Positions 42,546 through 51,591 are shown, numbered from the stretch's first letter. The stretch: DNA of 61,421 bases from an uncultured Rubrobacteraceae bacterium (GCA_902806095.1 CADCVF010000046.1:28132-89552); one strand, 5' to 3'. Numbers and translations are program-made. The notes: a model not told the origin generated them from the sequence alone.

Positions 42546-42890
42546 ATGAACGATACACTGCTGGAGCACATCGAGCGCGAGGTTCTGGGGTGGCAGGGTG
42601 TCACCACCGGCGACACCGGAAGGGGCGGACTACAGTTTTCCTACGGCCGGGTCGAACTCGGGCACCTGCACGGCTCCAGCTTCGCAGACCTGCCGTTCCC
42701 CAAGAAGGTTCGCGACGAGCTCATAGGCCAGGGGCTGGCTTCGGTACATCCACCGCTTCCCGACTCGGGCTGGGTGCGCCGGAAGATGGACGGCCCTGAG
42801 GACGCGCAGGCCGTGATCGAGCTCTTCCGCATGAACTACGACCGCGCGAAAGCCCGCGCGGAGCGGCGCGCGGCGTTGGAGAAAGAATAG
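42546..42890 (+). CDS. Luciferase-domain protein (DUF5519)
   Basis: A 114-residue protein with the family signature VELGHLHGSSFADLPFPKKV and LPDSGWVRRKM. The function of DUF5519 is not known; the name comes from a C-terminal domain in some luciferases. AAGGAGAAG lies upstream. A fragment of a flavin reductase follows at once (42893), then an MFS gene. The 42415-42545 gap shows nothing of note. Confidence in family is good, in function low. Confidence 0.83.
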   Translation: MNDTLLEHIEREVLGWQGVTTGDTGRGGLQFSYGRVELGHLHGSSFADLPFPKKVRDELIGQGLASVHPPLPDSGWVRRKMDGPEDAQAVIELFRMNYDRAKARAERRAALEKE

Positions 42891-42892
42891 TC

Positions 42893-42988
42893 ATGGAGCG
42901 GTCCAGGATCGGCATCATTAGCAGCACGATCCGAGAAGGTCGAGATGGGGAGGCATCGGCTGCCGGGCGCGCCGAGATCGCACGATGA
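42893..42988 (+). pseudogene. N-terminal relic of an NADPH-dependent FMN reductase
   Basis: 31 codons reading MERSRIGIISSTIREGRDGE then a short tail. RIGII.ST.REGR is the flavin-phosphate-binding start of flavodoxin-fold reductases (normally about 180 residues). Its stop lies in the ATGA that starts the MFS gene, so a deletion kept the 5' end and the coupled junction. Confidence 0.6.
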
Positions 42989-44442
42989 GCGCGGGAAGCG
43001 AAGCTCTCAGGGCGGAAAAGCCCACGTCTACCAGGCTCTTCCTGGCGGTGGTCGCCTCGTCGGTCTTCGTCACGGTGCTTACGGCCACGATGATCAACGT
43101 CCTTATACCCCTGATGAGGGCAGAGTTCGGCGCCTCGTCGGCGCAGGTGGGCTGGGTCGTGACAGGATATTCGCTCGCCTACGCCATCGGCGTTCCGCTC
43201 TACGGTAGGATCTCGGATTTTTTCGGCGTTCGGCGTGTCTTCTCCGTGGGACTCCTGGGTTTCGCCGCCGGCGGCGTCATCTGTGCCCTCGCCCCTAGTT
43301 TCGCGGTCCTGGTCCTGGGACGAATAGTGCAGGGGGTCGGGGGAGCAGCAGTGCCCGCGCTCGCCAGCGTCGCCGTGGCGAAGGTACTGCCACCCGGACA
43401 ACGGGGCGGCGCTCTGGGCGTGGTAGCCTCCAGCGTAGGCATTGGGGCAGTCGTGGGACCCGTCGTCGGGGGAGCGGTCGGGCAACTTTTCGGTTGGCGC
43501 GCACTTTTCGTGGGCTCGCTCGTTTTGATGCTGGCCCTTATCCCCATCGCCCGGCGCGTACTGCCGAACGGCGGCTCTAGAGAAGATGAGCGCAGCTTCG
43601 ACCTGATCGGTGGCGCCCTGCTCGGCCTTGCGGCCGGGCTCTTCCTCTTCGGCATAACACAGGGACAGGTCGAGGGCTTCACCTCGTTCTCCTCGTGGGG
43701 CAGTTTCCTGGGAGCAGCCCTCGCTGCGTCCGGCTTCGTCTGGCGCATAAACGGAGTACCGAATCCGTTCGTCTCACCGGATCTCTTCGAGAATCGGGCT
43801 TATGTGGCGGCGGTGATCGTGGGGTTCTTCTCCATGCTCGCCAACCTTTCGGCGATCGTCTTCGTCCCACTGCTCCTCATCGAGATGAACGGGCTCTCAC
43901 CCGCCGCCGCAGGACTGGTTCTGACACCAGGAGCCGCCGCACTGGCGATCCTCTCTCCCATGACCGGAGGACTCTCCGACCGCATAGGCGTGAGGCTCCC
44001 CATCCTGGCCGGACTCGCGGTCATGGTCTTCTCGGTCCTCTTCCTCTCCACCTCCGGCGCCGGAGCGTCTCCGGTTATGGTCTCGGTGGGGATGTTGGGC
44101 ATGGGCATCGGCTTCGCCTTCATCCAATCCCCTGTAACCAACGCCGCGACCAACGCGCTCCCTGAGTCTGAGGTCGGGGCGGGGATGGGGATCTTCGCAG
44201 GGGCCTTCTTCCTCGGCGCGGGCACGGGGCCGGCGTTCATCGGGGCGTTCCTGGCAGCCAGAGAAGAGGCAGGAGCCGGCGCCATAAACCCCCTGTACAC
44301 ACTCGACGCAGCTCCTTTCTCCGACGCTTTCCTGGCGATGGTCCCAGCCCTGATCATCGCCCTCATAGCCGCGTTCGGATTGCGGGGCAACTTCGAAGGC
44401 AACAGGCAAAGCGAGCGATCCGGAAAGGAAAGTGCGCGATGA
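42985..44442 (+). CDS. MFS multidrug efflux transporter, 14-helix DHA2/TetA(L)-like
   Basis: A 485-residue membrane protein with about 14 helices. The N-terminal TRLFLAVVASSVFVTVLTA, VLIPLMRAEFGASSAQVGWV, YGRISDFFGVRRVF (motif A) and GRIVQGVGGAAVPAL (motif B) are classic DHA2 features, with AVVGPVVGGAVG as antiporter motif C. It is probably a drug/proton antiporter. The start ATG overlaps the stop of a flavin-reductase relic and its own stop overlaps the next start (ATGA), so it is translationally coupled on both sides. Confidence 0.92.
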   Translation: MSAGSEALRAEKPTSTRLFLAVVASSVFVTVLTATMINVLIPLMRAEFGASSAQVGWVVTGYSLAYAIGVPLYGRISDFFGVRRVFSVGLLGFAAGGVICALAPSFAVLVLGRIVQGVGGAAVPALASVAVAKVLPPGQRGGALGVVASSVGIGAVVGPVVGGAVGQLFGWRALFVGSLVLMLALIPIARRVLPNGGSREDERSFDLIGGALLGLAAGLFLFGITQGQVEGFTSFSSWGSFLGAALAASGFVWRINGVPNPFVSPDLFENRAYVAAVIVGFFSMLANLSAIVFVPLLLIEMNGLSPAAAGLVLTPGAAALAILSPMTGGLSDRIGVRLPILAGLAVMVFSVLFLSTSGAGASPVMVSVGMLGMGIGFAFIQSPVTNAATNALPESEVGAGMGIFAGAFFLGAGTGPAFIGAFLAAREEAGAGAINPLYTLDAAPFSDAFLAMVPALIIALIAAFGLRGNFEGNRQSERSGKESAR

Positions 44443-45091
44443 ACGAAGTGATCCCCGGTCTGTACGCATCGGCCCCCGAGCCACTCGGATTCGGGCCATC
44501 GCTGGAGATCAGGGCCTTCCTGCTGCAACGCGATCGGGGCAACCTGCTCCTCTACAGGCCGATACGCTGGAGCGAAACGTAGAGGAGATCAACGACCTCG
44601 GCGCCCTCTCGCGCCAATACCTGAACCATCGCCGCGAGGCCTCGCCCGCCTGCGACTGGGTCGCAGGCACGTTCGGCGCCCCGTTGCACTGCCACGATGA
44701 GGAGGCGGGATCCGTCTCCGAGACCTGCAATGTCGACGAGACTTTCTCCGAGCGCCACCACCTCGATGACGACTTCGAAGTCATCCCTACGCCGGGACAC
44801 ACTAGTGGGGCCACCGCCTTCCTCTGGAACACGGGTCAACATCGGGTCCTGTTTACCGGCGATACGATCTTCTTTCCCGGGGGCGAATGGGTCGCGGCGG
44901 TGCTCGACGGGGTCAGCGACCGGGAGCGCTACATCGAGAGTCTCGAATCGGTCCGCACCCTGGAGTTTGACGTCGTCGTACCCTCGGTAGCGGCCGCGGG
45001 CCAGCCCTACTATTCATTCACCGACCGGGCCGAGGCCGGGCGACGCATCGGCGCGATCCTCGATCGGCTACGACTCGGCGAGAACGGCTGA
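44439..45091 (+). pseudogene. MBL-fold metallo-hydrolase with one-base deletion
   Basis: The first frame from ATG 44439 reads MNEVIPGLYASAPEPLGFGP up to LLLYR; the second frame continues from ADTLERNVEEINDLGALSRQ. Restoring one base near 44558 gives 654 nt and 217 residues, an exact match in codons. The later motifs are HHLDDDFEVIPTPGHTSGATA and LFTGDTIF. The HxHxDH motif is changed to YLNHRREA, so the zinc site is atypical. It starts by 4-base overlap with the MFS stop. Real frameshift and read error are both possible. Confidence 0.78.
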
Positions 45092-45211
45092 TGGGAACTC
45101 GGGCTCGACCCACGGCGGCCAGAAGGCCACGAGACTTTGACCTCTTCACACGCTCGCCCGCGTTGCGTTCAAAGTGACACGAATGTTCAGCACAGGAAGG
45201 AGTCGAAGAGG

Positions 45212-45649
45212 ATGAACCGTGAAGGCTTCCCCGCCCCGCGTCAGGGCGTGATCATCACGCACTTCCTCGTTGTGCGCGACCAGGATACCTCTCGCGAGTG
45301 GTACCATGCTGTGTTGGGCGCCGAGGTCGTGAACGAGCATGACCCCGTCATCTTGAAGTTCCACAACAGCTGGTTGATCCTCAACGTCGGTGGAGGACCA
45401 ACGAACGACAAGCCCAACGTCACCCTCGAGCCGCCCGGCGACCCATCGCGCACGAGTGCGTTCCTCAACCTGAGGGTCGCCGACATCCAGCAGGTCTATG
45501 CGGAGTGGAGCGCCCGAGGGGCTGAGTTCGTAACCCCGCCGATCGACCGGGGAGCAGAGATCCGTTGCTACATCCGCGACCCCGACGGCCACCTCATCGA
45601 GGTCGGGCAAGTTACCGGAATCCTTGAAAGTCTTGAGGAAGAGGGGTAG
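45212..45649 (+). CDS. VOC family (glyoxalase/dioxygenase fold) protein
   Basis: A 145-residue protein with the paired beta-alpha-beta-beta-beta modules. Visible are GVIITHFLVVRDQDTSREWY, FHNSWLILNVGGGP, LNLRVADIQQVYAEWSARGA and CYIRDPDGHLIEVGQVTG with the family metal Glu near the end. VOC proteins include glyoxalases and resistance proteins; the role here is not visible. GAAGAGG lies close to the ATG, with GGAAGG a little further upstream. A longer frame to 45137 lacks support. Confidence 0.85.
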   Translation: MNREGFPAPRQGVIITHFLVVRDQDTSREWYHAVLGAEVVNEHDPVILKFHNSWLILNVGGGPTNDKPNVTLEPPGDPSRTSAFLNLRVADIQQVYAEWSARGAEFVTPPIDRGAEIRCYIRDPDGHLIEVGQVTGILESLEEEG

Positions 45650-45891
45650 ATCCCGCCTCGAAGCGAGAGCGTTGCAACAGGCTTGGGCGGAGGCGAAAGA
45701 GGCGGTAGAGACACCGGCGCAGGGATAGGCTGAGCACGAAGCCAGCCATCCCAAGACGCTATCGAATGATCGTGCCCAACCGACGTTGTTCCAAAGATAC
45801 TCGTTCGGGGTATGCACCCTGCTCGTATGCTGTATTTGATACCATGCACGAGGAGGTGAGTTCCTCCTCACGTCCCCTATGAGGAAGGACA

Positions 45892-46233
45892 ATGGTGACA
45901 GTAAGGAGCATCTCCCCAACGGGATGTGAGGACCGCATAATGGTGGTCGATGCAGCACGGCTTCAGCGGGGCCTGGTCCTCGCCGATCGTCAGAGCGGCA
46001 AGGTGCTTGCGGTGACCCTGTGGGAGAGCGAGCAAGCGATGAACGCTACCGAGGATGCCTCTCACTGGTTGCGTATCTTCAGCGCCGAATCCGGCGGCGG
46101 GACGATAGAAAGCGTGGAAAGGTACGAGGTGTTGTTCTCGGCGGTTCAGGAGGCGCCAATATCCGAGCGGTCCGGCGCATCGAGAAGCCCGGAAGCCGGG
46201 CGTACTCCAGGTACCTCGGGCCGCGCCGGGTGA
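45892..46233 (+). CDS. Antibiotic-biosynthesis-monooxygenase-like protein, possibly disrupted
   Basis: A 113-residue open frame. The centre (GLVLADRQSGKVLAVTLWES then EQAMNATEDASHW and SVERYEVLF) resembles the dimeric ABM/Dabb-type domain. The part before is odd: a different frame at about 45950-45975 reads QHGFSGA, which is the expected preceding family segment, so a frameshift near 45972 is likely. The C-terminal 30 residues also look foreign. It is either a broken gene or a shortened variant. The 45659-45890 gap holds nothing I recognise. Confidence 0.5.
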   Translation: MVTVRSISPTGCEDRIMVVDAARLQRGLVLADRQSGKVLAVTLWESEQAMNATEDASHWLRIFSAESGGGTIESVERYEVLFSAVQEAPISERSGASRSPEAGRTPGTSGRAG

Positions 46234-46295
46234 TCCGGTAGAAGCCCATCCCTGGCAAGCTGCCGAAGCGCCCTCCCACACCAACGCCCCATTCC

Positions 46296-46690
46296 TCAGA
46301 GTTCTTCCGATCTCTCCAGAGTCACCACGGTTATGTCGTCCTCCTGTTCCCAGTCATCACCGGTGAAGTGGGTAAGCTAGGAGAGGAGGAAGTCGATCAG
46401 CGAAGATTCGCCCGAGCGGTGAGTCCCTAGCAAGCCCTGCAGTCTCGGGAAGCCGAACATCTCGTGGTGGGCGTCGTGTGCCTCAACCAACCCGTCGCTG
46501 TAGAACAGGACGCTCTCACCCCTCTCTGAGGGTGACTCCTTCTTCGCAGCTTGGCCGAGAAGGCTTCCAGGGACTTTCTGGCATCGTATTTCCTGCGGTA
46601 GAAGCGTCGATCAATGAATGACTGGATGCGTAGCCTCAGAGGGGTGAACAACACGGCTATCGCCAGGGTTGAGACCACTACTGCAAGCTG
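46296..46690 (-). pseudogene. Chimeric relic: sensor-kinase segment joined to SpoIIE/PP2C C-terminus
   Basis: Read on the minus strand, the first part ([20 protein letters not shown] and [10 protein letters not shown]) is the membrane-proximal segment of a bacterial signalling kinase. It is followed, after a frame change, by [20 protein letters not shown] and [20 protein letters not shown]. The end is GDDWEQEDDITVVTLERSEE, the end of a SpoIIE-type phosphatase. An in-frame TAG sits in LIDFLLS*LTHF. At least one deletion and a stop mean it is dead. A second relic of the first part is at 47377-47720. Confidence 0.72.
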
Positions 46691-46921
46691 TGATTCCTGA
46701 CCGGGCCCCACCGATCGTTCTGGGTAACAATGATGACATTCCGGGCGGTCGGACGCATCCCCAAATCGCGTGGGTCTGCACCGAAGTGCAGAGCAACCTC
46801 CGATAACGTCACTTTTTCTCGGTACCGCACCGAATAACGCTTCCTCGGGATGCGCGGAGACTCCCCGACTGGCATCATGCAATATGGACGTAACCGCATC
46901 GAACAAGGGAGGCGAGGACCG

Positions 46922-47371
46922 ATGAGCATCTTTCCTACCACGATCCTTTTGGCTACTGATGGTTCTGAGGAGGCTCAGTTGGCGGCAACCACCGCTGCCG
47001 ACCTGGCCAAGAGTACCGGCTCTGAGCTGCACCTCGTCCACGTTGGGGAGATGCCGCTTGTATACCACCCCGAAAGTCACGGATATCGCGCCGAGTATGA
47101 AGAGCATGAGAAAGAGGCCCAACAACTGCTAGAGGCTGAGGTAGAGCGTACAAAGGAAGCCGGCGCTACGGTGGCGCAGGCACACCTGAGGATGGGCAGG
47201 GCAGACGCAAGGGCAGTCGAAGAGATTGTCGAGTTGGCTCAAAGCATAGATGCCGGGATGATAGTGATGGGCAGCAGAGGGCAGGGCAGGTTGAGGAGGG
47301 CGCTCTTGGGAAGCGTATCTGAGTCCGTGGTTCGGCACGCTCACTGCCCGGTCACCATTGTCCGGGAGTAA
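46922..47371 (+). CDS. Universal stress protein (UspA family)
   Basis: A 149-residue single-domain USP. It has [20 protein letters not shown], the ATP-binding G-2x-G-9x-G-S motif in [18 protein letters not shown], and CPVTIVRE at the C-terminus. ATP-binding USPs help cells tolerate starvation, oxidative and other stress. ATG 46922 has GGGAGG about 10 bases upstream; a longer frame to 46850 does not fit the family. It lies between two relic genes on the other strand and appears intact. Confidence 0.9.
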   Translation: MSIFPTTILLATDGSEEAQLAATTAADLAKSTGSELHLVHVGEMPLVYHPESHGYRAEYEEHEKEAQQLLEAEVERTKEAGATVAQAHLRMGRADARAVEEIVELAQSIDAGMIVMGSRGQGRLRRALLGSVSESVVRHAHCPVTIVRE

Positions 47372-47376
47372 AGGAG

Positions 47377-47720
47377 CCTGGGAAATGGTCGTGCCAGGGT
47401 GCAGCCACAAGGCGACGTGGGCGGGTTGTATCGTCTCGCGCACCACACGTGCGAGGTCGCCACTCAAGGCGTCTAGTACACCGTTACTCCTGTATTGAAG
47501 GGTATAGGCGCTTGAGCTTGGCCGAGAAGATTTCTAGAGTCTTTCTGGCAACGTACTTCCTACGATAGAAGCGTCGATCGATAAATGACTGGCACCCGCG
47601 AAGCCACTCACCCACAGCGCGAAACCGACCTGCCTGAACCACGATCCGCTTAGGGAGTCGGGCCCAGCGTACAACAGGATCGCGCCGGTGAGCAGCACCG
47701 TCCCTATCGACAAGAATAGA
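47377..47720 (-). pseudogene. Relic of a membrane sensor kinase
   Basis: The minus strand reads three short membrane-like pieces (LSIGTVLLTGAILLYAGPD and WFRQVGFALWVSGFAG), then jumps to [20 protein letters not shown] and, in another frame, LARVVRETIQPAHVALWLHP. These are the same family segments as in the relic at 46296-46690, with the middle removed. It starts at the end of the tRNA fragment. No intact frame. Confidence 0.65.
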
Positions 47721-47721
47721 G

Positions 47722-47768
47722 TGGAGCCGAGGGGATTCGAACCCCTGACCTCCGCCGAGCAAAGGCGG
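47722..47768 (-). tRNA. 3' fragment of tRNA-Ala(TGC), probable integration scar
   Basis: The minus strand holds an anticodon stem CCGCC/GGCGG with loop TTTGCTC, variable bases AGGTC, a T arm AGGGG-TTCGAAT-CCCCT and an acceptor half CGGCTCC plus A. The D arm and 5' acceptor half are missing; unrelated sequence precedes it. Position 37 is T where A or G is expected, so it is not a working tRNA. 3' ends of tRNA genes are common attB cores, and the plus-strand reading VEPRGFEPLTS is a known trace of such sites. Confidence 0.75.
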
Positions 47769-47963
47769 CATGATACTTTGCTAGGCCTTTCCAGGGTTTG
47801 CAAAATAGCTGCAAATAGCAATTTTCTTTCGGGGGCACTTTGCTATAGTTTTCAGGAGATTTACTCGGGTTGCTGCACAGACTTAAGTATCAATGAGATA
47901 GGTTAGTCGTTACGTCTCCATACTGCGAGACCAGGGGTGTAGCAAATACTGTAGGTGGTCTCG

Positions 47964-48064
47964 CTAACCCTTCACAACGACTACGCTCGTGGCCTTCGGT
48001 CCCTTGCTCGTGGTCGTTAAGTCGAACTCTACCCTTCCTGGTCGATTACTCAAACGTCTCGAAT
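47964..48064 (-). pseudogene. Cold-shock-protein C-terminal relic
   Basis: The minus strand ends VEFDLTTTSKGPKATSVVVK-G, the closing strand of a CspA-type protein. Upstream the reading is disrupted (an in-frame stop appears in the FETFE frame). The N-terminal RNA-binding motifs are absent. Apart from the tRNA fragment, nothing else is recognised in the 47769-48352 gap. Confidence 0.6.
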
Positions 48065-48352
48065 GTCGCTACAAGATGCCGTTCTCCTGGAAAACAGAGC
48101 GACACTAAACCGGTCCGGGGAATTGCTCTGGGTGCTACCGGTATCGGTGAAAGTAGTTGCCAATTCGTTCGGGAACCACCACCAGTTCATTCAAGATTCA
48201 TCGCTGTGTGCTCTCATGGAGCAATCCGCGGATCAAGCGAAGAAGGAAAGCCGCGAAGGCAAGTACCTCACGGGGGCAAAGATGTTTCCACGCGGAGGAG
48301 ATATTGCTACCCGTGCTACAGTACACTCGAGCACAAGGAGGGCGCGCAGCTG

Positions 48353-51010
48353 ATGGCCGAACTGCCTACCGGCACAGTCACCTTTCTCTTTACCGATGTA
48401 GAAGGTTCCACCAAGCTGTGGGAGCGATACCCGGAAGCGATGCGGGCATCCATGGCACGCCACGACGAGGTCTTGCGCGGCGTGATGGAGTCCAGTGGTG
48501 GCTTTGTGTTCAAGACCATTGGCGACGCCTTCTGCGTGGCATTCCCTTCTGCGCCACACGCCTTGGAGGCGGCGCTCGCCGCCCAACGGGCGCTCCTCTC
48601 CGAGGGGCAGGAGAAGACCGGACCTTTGCGGGTACGGATGGCGCTGCACACGGGATCGGCCGACGAGAGGGGTGGCGATTACTTCGGGGCTCCCGTGAAC
48701 AGGGTGGCGCGCCTGCTCTCCGCCGGCCACGGCGGGCAGATCTTGCTGTCATCTGCCACCAAGGAGTTGGTTCGCGACGCGCTACCGGAAGGGGCGTCCC
48801 TGAGGGACCTCGGGGAGCGACGCCTCAAGGACCTCTTCCGTCCCGAGAGGGTCTTCCAGCTGATCGCTCCGGAGTTGCCCACGAGCTTTCCGCCCCTGAA
48901 GACCCTCGATGCGAGGACGAATAACCTTCCCGCCCAACCCACGCCGCTGGTCGGGCGCGAGTCGGAGCTCGGGGAAGTGCGCGACCTTTTGCGCGCAGAA
49001 GGGGTGCGCCTTCTCACCCTCACGGGGCCGGGCGGCATCGGGAAGACGCGCCTGGGCTTGCAGGTTGCGGCGGAGCTCCTGGACGAGTTCGAGGACAGCG
49101 TCTTCTTCGTGGCACTCGCCCCCATCACCGACCCCGCCTTGGTGGCATCTGCTATCGCCGAACCGCTGGGGGTCGTGGAGGCCTGGGACCAGCCTTTGGA
49201 GGAGGGTCTCAAAGACTACCTCGGCGGCAAGGAGCTGCTGTTGGTTTTGGATAACTTCGAGCAGGTACTCGGTGGTGTCCCGCTGGTCGGGAATTTGCTC
49301 GCTGCGTGCCCCAAACTCAAGGTTTTGGCCACTAGCCGCAGCGTGCTGAGGGTCTACGGGGAGCAGGAGTATCCGGTCCCTCCCCTAGAGCTACCCCGCC
49401 CAGGACGCCTGCCGCCAATCGATAGGCTGAGCCAATACGAAGCGGTCAGGCTCTTTATTGAGCGCGCCAAGGCGGCCAGGCCGGACTTCTCCGTAACCAA
49501 CGAGAACGCCCCGGCGGTGGCCGAGATCTGCGCGAGGTTGGACGGGCTGCCTCTGGCCATAGAGCTGGCTGCCGCTCGGATCAAGTTGCTGCCGCCCGCT
49601 GCGATGCTGGAGCGGCTCGACAGCCGTCTGAAGCTCTTGCGTGGCGGATCACGCGACCTGCCCGAGCGGCAGCGGACCCTCAGGGGCACCATCGAGTGGA
49701 GCCACGCCCTGCTCGAAGAAGGCGAGCAGGTGCTGTTCGCCCGCCTGGCGGTGTTCTCCAGTGGCCGTACGCTAGAGGCCATAGAAGCAGTATGCGACGC
49801 GAAGGGCGACCTGCCCATGGACGCCCTCGAGGGCGTCTCCTCGCTTTTGGACAAGAGCCTCTTAAGGCAAGAAGAAGGACCAGAAGGCGAGCCGCGCTTT
49901 GTGATGCTGGAGACCATCCACGAGTACGCCCGCGAAAGGCTCCAAGCGAGTGGCGAGGCCGAGGAGGTAAGGAGGCTGCACGCCGAGTACTTCCTGACGC
50001 TGGCCGAAGCAGCCGAGCCGGAGCTGAGCGGGGCGGACCAACTCGCGTGCTTGGAGTGCCTGGAAGCCGAGCACGACAACTTTAGGGCAGCCCTCTCGTG
50101 GTCGCTTGAGAAAGCGCCCGAGACGGCCCTCCGGCTGGCTGGGGCGCTGGCGCGCTTCTGGGAGAAGCGCTCTTACTTCTCCGAGGGGAGCAGTTGGCTT
50201 GAGGCGACGCTGCGCCAGGGCGACCGAGCCGAAGTGGCCACCACCGACTCGGCCACGCGGGCTAAGCTCTTGAGCGAGGCGGGCACGTTCGCGTTTTTTC
50301 GTACCGATTTCGACCACGCCATCGTGTTGCATGGGGAGGCTCTGGAGCTCTACCGGCAAGTGGGGGACGATAGCGGAGTTGCCTTCGCACTCATGTGCTT
50401 GGGGGCTCAACACATGGAAAAGGGCGACCATGAGCGGGCGGCACCGTTCTTGGAGGAAGCGCTGGCGCTCTCCCGCACAATCGGGGACAAGCGAAACACC
50501 GCTGGCACCCTCCACAACCTCGGGGAGGTGGAGCGCCAGAGGGACAACTACGAGCGAGCGAAAGCCTTGGGTATGGAGAGCATAGCTCTGTGGCGCGAGA
50601 TAAAGGACGACTGGAATTTATCCATGGTTGTAGGGTGGGTGGGATTGCTGGAGGTTTGGAGTGGCGATGAGCCCGACCTGGCAGAGAGGTTCCTCAAGGA
50701 TGCCTTGGCGCTCGAGAAGGAGCTTGGGAACTGGGCGTACGGGGCCTACTGCCTAGAGTCCTTCGCCGGCTTGGCCGGAGCGAGGGCGCAAGGGGCGCGG
50801 GCTGCGAGGCTGTGGGGTGCGGCGGAGGCCCTGCGCACAAGTATCGGTGCGCCACGCCCTCTCGATGCGCGCCTTCTCTACGAGCCCAGCATGGCCGCAG
50901 CGCGCGCCCAACTCGGCGAGGCGGCGTGGGAAGCGGCGTTTGCGGAGGGGATGGCGCTGTCGGCGGAAGAGGCCGCAGAGTATGCCCTAGGAGAAGGCGA
51001 CGATGCCTGA
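48353..51010 (+). CDS. Class III nucleotide cyclase-STAND ATPase-TPR fusion protein (paralog)
   Basis: An 885-residue paralog of the 27591 gene with the same domain order. Cyclase residues Asp15, Lys54, Asp58, Asp109, Asn116 and Arg120 are all present. The P-loop is GPGGIGKT, Walker B LLLVLDNFEQVLG, and GLPLAIELAAARIKLLPP marks the NB-ARC-like core. The last third has TPR-like repeats (KGDHERAAPFLEEALALSRT). AAGGAGGG precedes ATG 48353; the upstream open frame to 48206 is not needed. No PycTM-like neighbour lies beside this copy. The C-terminal TPR region has diverged most between the two paralogs. Confidence 0.93.
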   Translation: MAELPTGTVTFLFTDVEGSTKLWERYPEAMRASMARHDEVLRGVMESSGGFVFKTIGDAFCVAFPSAPHALEAALAAQRALLSEGQEKTGPLRVRMALHTGSADERGGDYFGAPVNRVARLLSAGHGGQILLSSATKELVRDALPEGASLRDLGERRLKDLFRPERVFQLIAPELPTSFPPLKTLDARTNNLPAQPTPLVGRESELGEVRDLLRAEGVRLLTLTGPGGIGKTRLGLQVAAELLDEFEDSVFFVALAPITDPALVASAIAEPLGVVEAWDQPLEEGLKDYLGGKELLLVLDNFEQVLGGVPLVGNLLAACPKLKVLATSRSVLRVYGEQEYPVPPLELPRPGRLPPIDRLSQYEAVRLFIERAKAARPDFSVTNENAPAVAEICARLDGLPLAIELAAARIKLLPPAAMLERLDSRLKLLRGGSRDLPERQRTLRGTIEWSHALLEEGEQVLFARLAVFSSGRTLEAIEAVCDAKGDLPMDALEGVSSLLDKSLLRQEEGPEGEPRFVMLETIHEYARERLQASGEAEEVRRLHAEYFLTLAEAAEPELSGADQLACLECLEAEHDNFRAALSWSLEKAPETALRLAGALARFWEKRSYFSEGSSWLEATLRQGDRAEVATTDSATRAKLLSEAGTFAFFRTDFDHAIVLHGEALELYRQVGDDSGVAFALMCLGAQHMEKGDHERAAPFLEEALALSRTIGDKRNTAGTLHNLGEVERQRDNYERAKALGMESIALWREIKDDWNLSMVVGWVGLLEVWSGDEPDLAERFLKDALALEKELGNWAYGAYCLESFAGLAGARAQGARAARLWGAAEALRTSIGAPRPLDARLLYEPSMAAARAQLGEAAWEAAFAEGMALSAEEAAEYALGEGDDA

Positions 51011-51077
51011 TCGACTATCTCGGCAGGTAGCAGTGCTCACACGACGTCGGCAGCCGCGAGCCCATCAAACCTACGAT

Positions 51078-51408
51078 AGGTGCCCGAGCCGTACGCCGCC
51101 TTCACCATGCTGACGCCTCCCGTGGCCAGGATGAGGGAGACGCCCCTGTGGCGCATGAACATCTCCAACTTCTTCCGGCTGGTACGCTGGCGGATCCATT
51201 GCAACAGGTCCGCCGGTGCGCCGTGCCCGCGCAGCACGGACCGGATGATCTCTCCCATCCGGTTGCCGACCCAGCTTGCACTACGGTGACAGCTGAAAAT
51301 AGGGGCATTGCGTCCTTTGAGGGCAACGTGTGCCTTGAACACAGGGTTGGTCATAGGGATCAGGCCGAAGATCACCCCTGCGGGGCTGGCGACCTCGGTC
51401 ACGCCGAC
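51078..51408 (-). pseudogene. Acetaldehyde dehydrogenase (CoA-acylating) fragment
   Basis: The minus-strand frame reads SPAGVIFGLIPMTNPVFKAH and VALKGRNAPIFSC, then GAPADLLQWIRQRTSRKKLE and LILATGGVSMVKAAYGSGT, the cofactor-binding part of AdhE/EutE-type dehydrogenases. Three residues are missing after TNP compared with the family, the N-terminus is cut, and the catalytic Cys region is absent. It is a relic. The 51409-51591 stretch shows nothing else I can name. Confidence 0.72.
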
Positions 51409-51591
51409 GCCGCTCCAACGTGGCGCGGTTGAGCGCTCGCGGGGAGAGAATAGGCACATCTGTCATTGTGACAGCAGCTCCTTTGAAGACGGTCGAATGC
51501 TGTCGACGGTCGCCTTAGTCACCTGCCCGAGCGGCACCTGTGTGAGCGTGGCGTTGCTCATCGCCTCGGCATCGTCGCCGCTGCCACGCTG

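Noticed and set aside
42721-43485. A 254-codon minus-strand frame over the DHA2 exporter start
   Set aside because: It is a shadow of DUF5519 and MFS genes with no domain.
47722-47768. A functional tRNA gene
   Set aside because: The D arm and 5' acceptor half are missing and the anticodon loop is altered.
47688-47906. A 72-residue protein containing RGFEPLTS
   Set aside because: This reading is the antisense of the tRNA 3' end plus flank, a known artefact of tRNA-associated integration sites.
48353-51010. A second complete Pycsar-like system
   Set aside because: No PycTM-like or other effector gene lies next to this cyclase paralog; the neighbours are relics and VOC genes.
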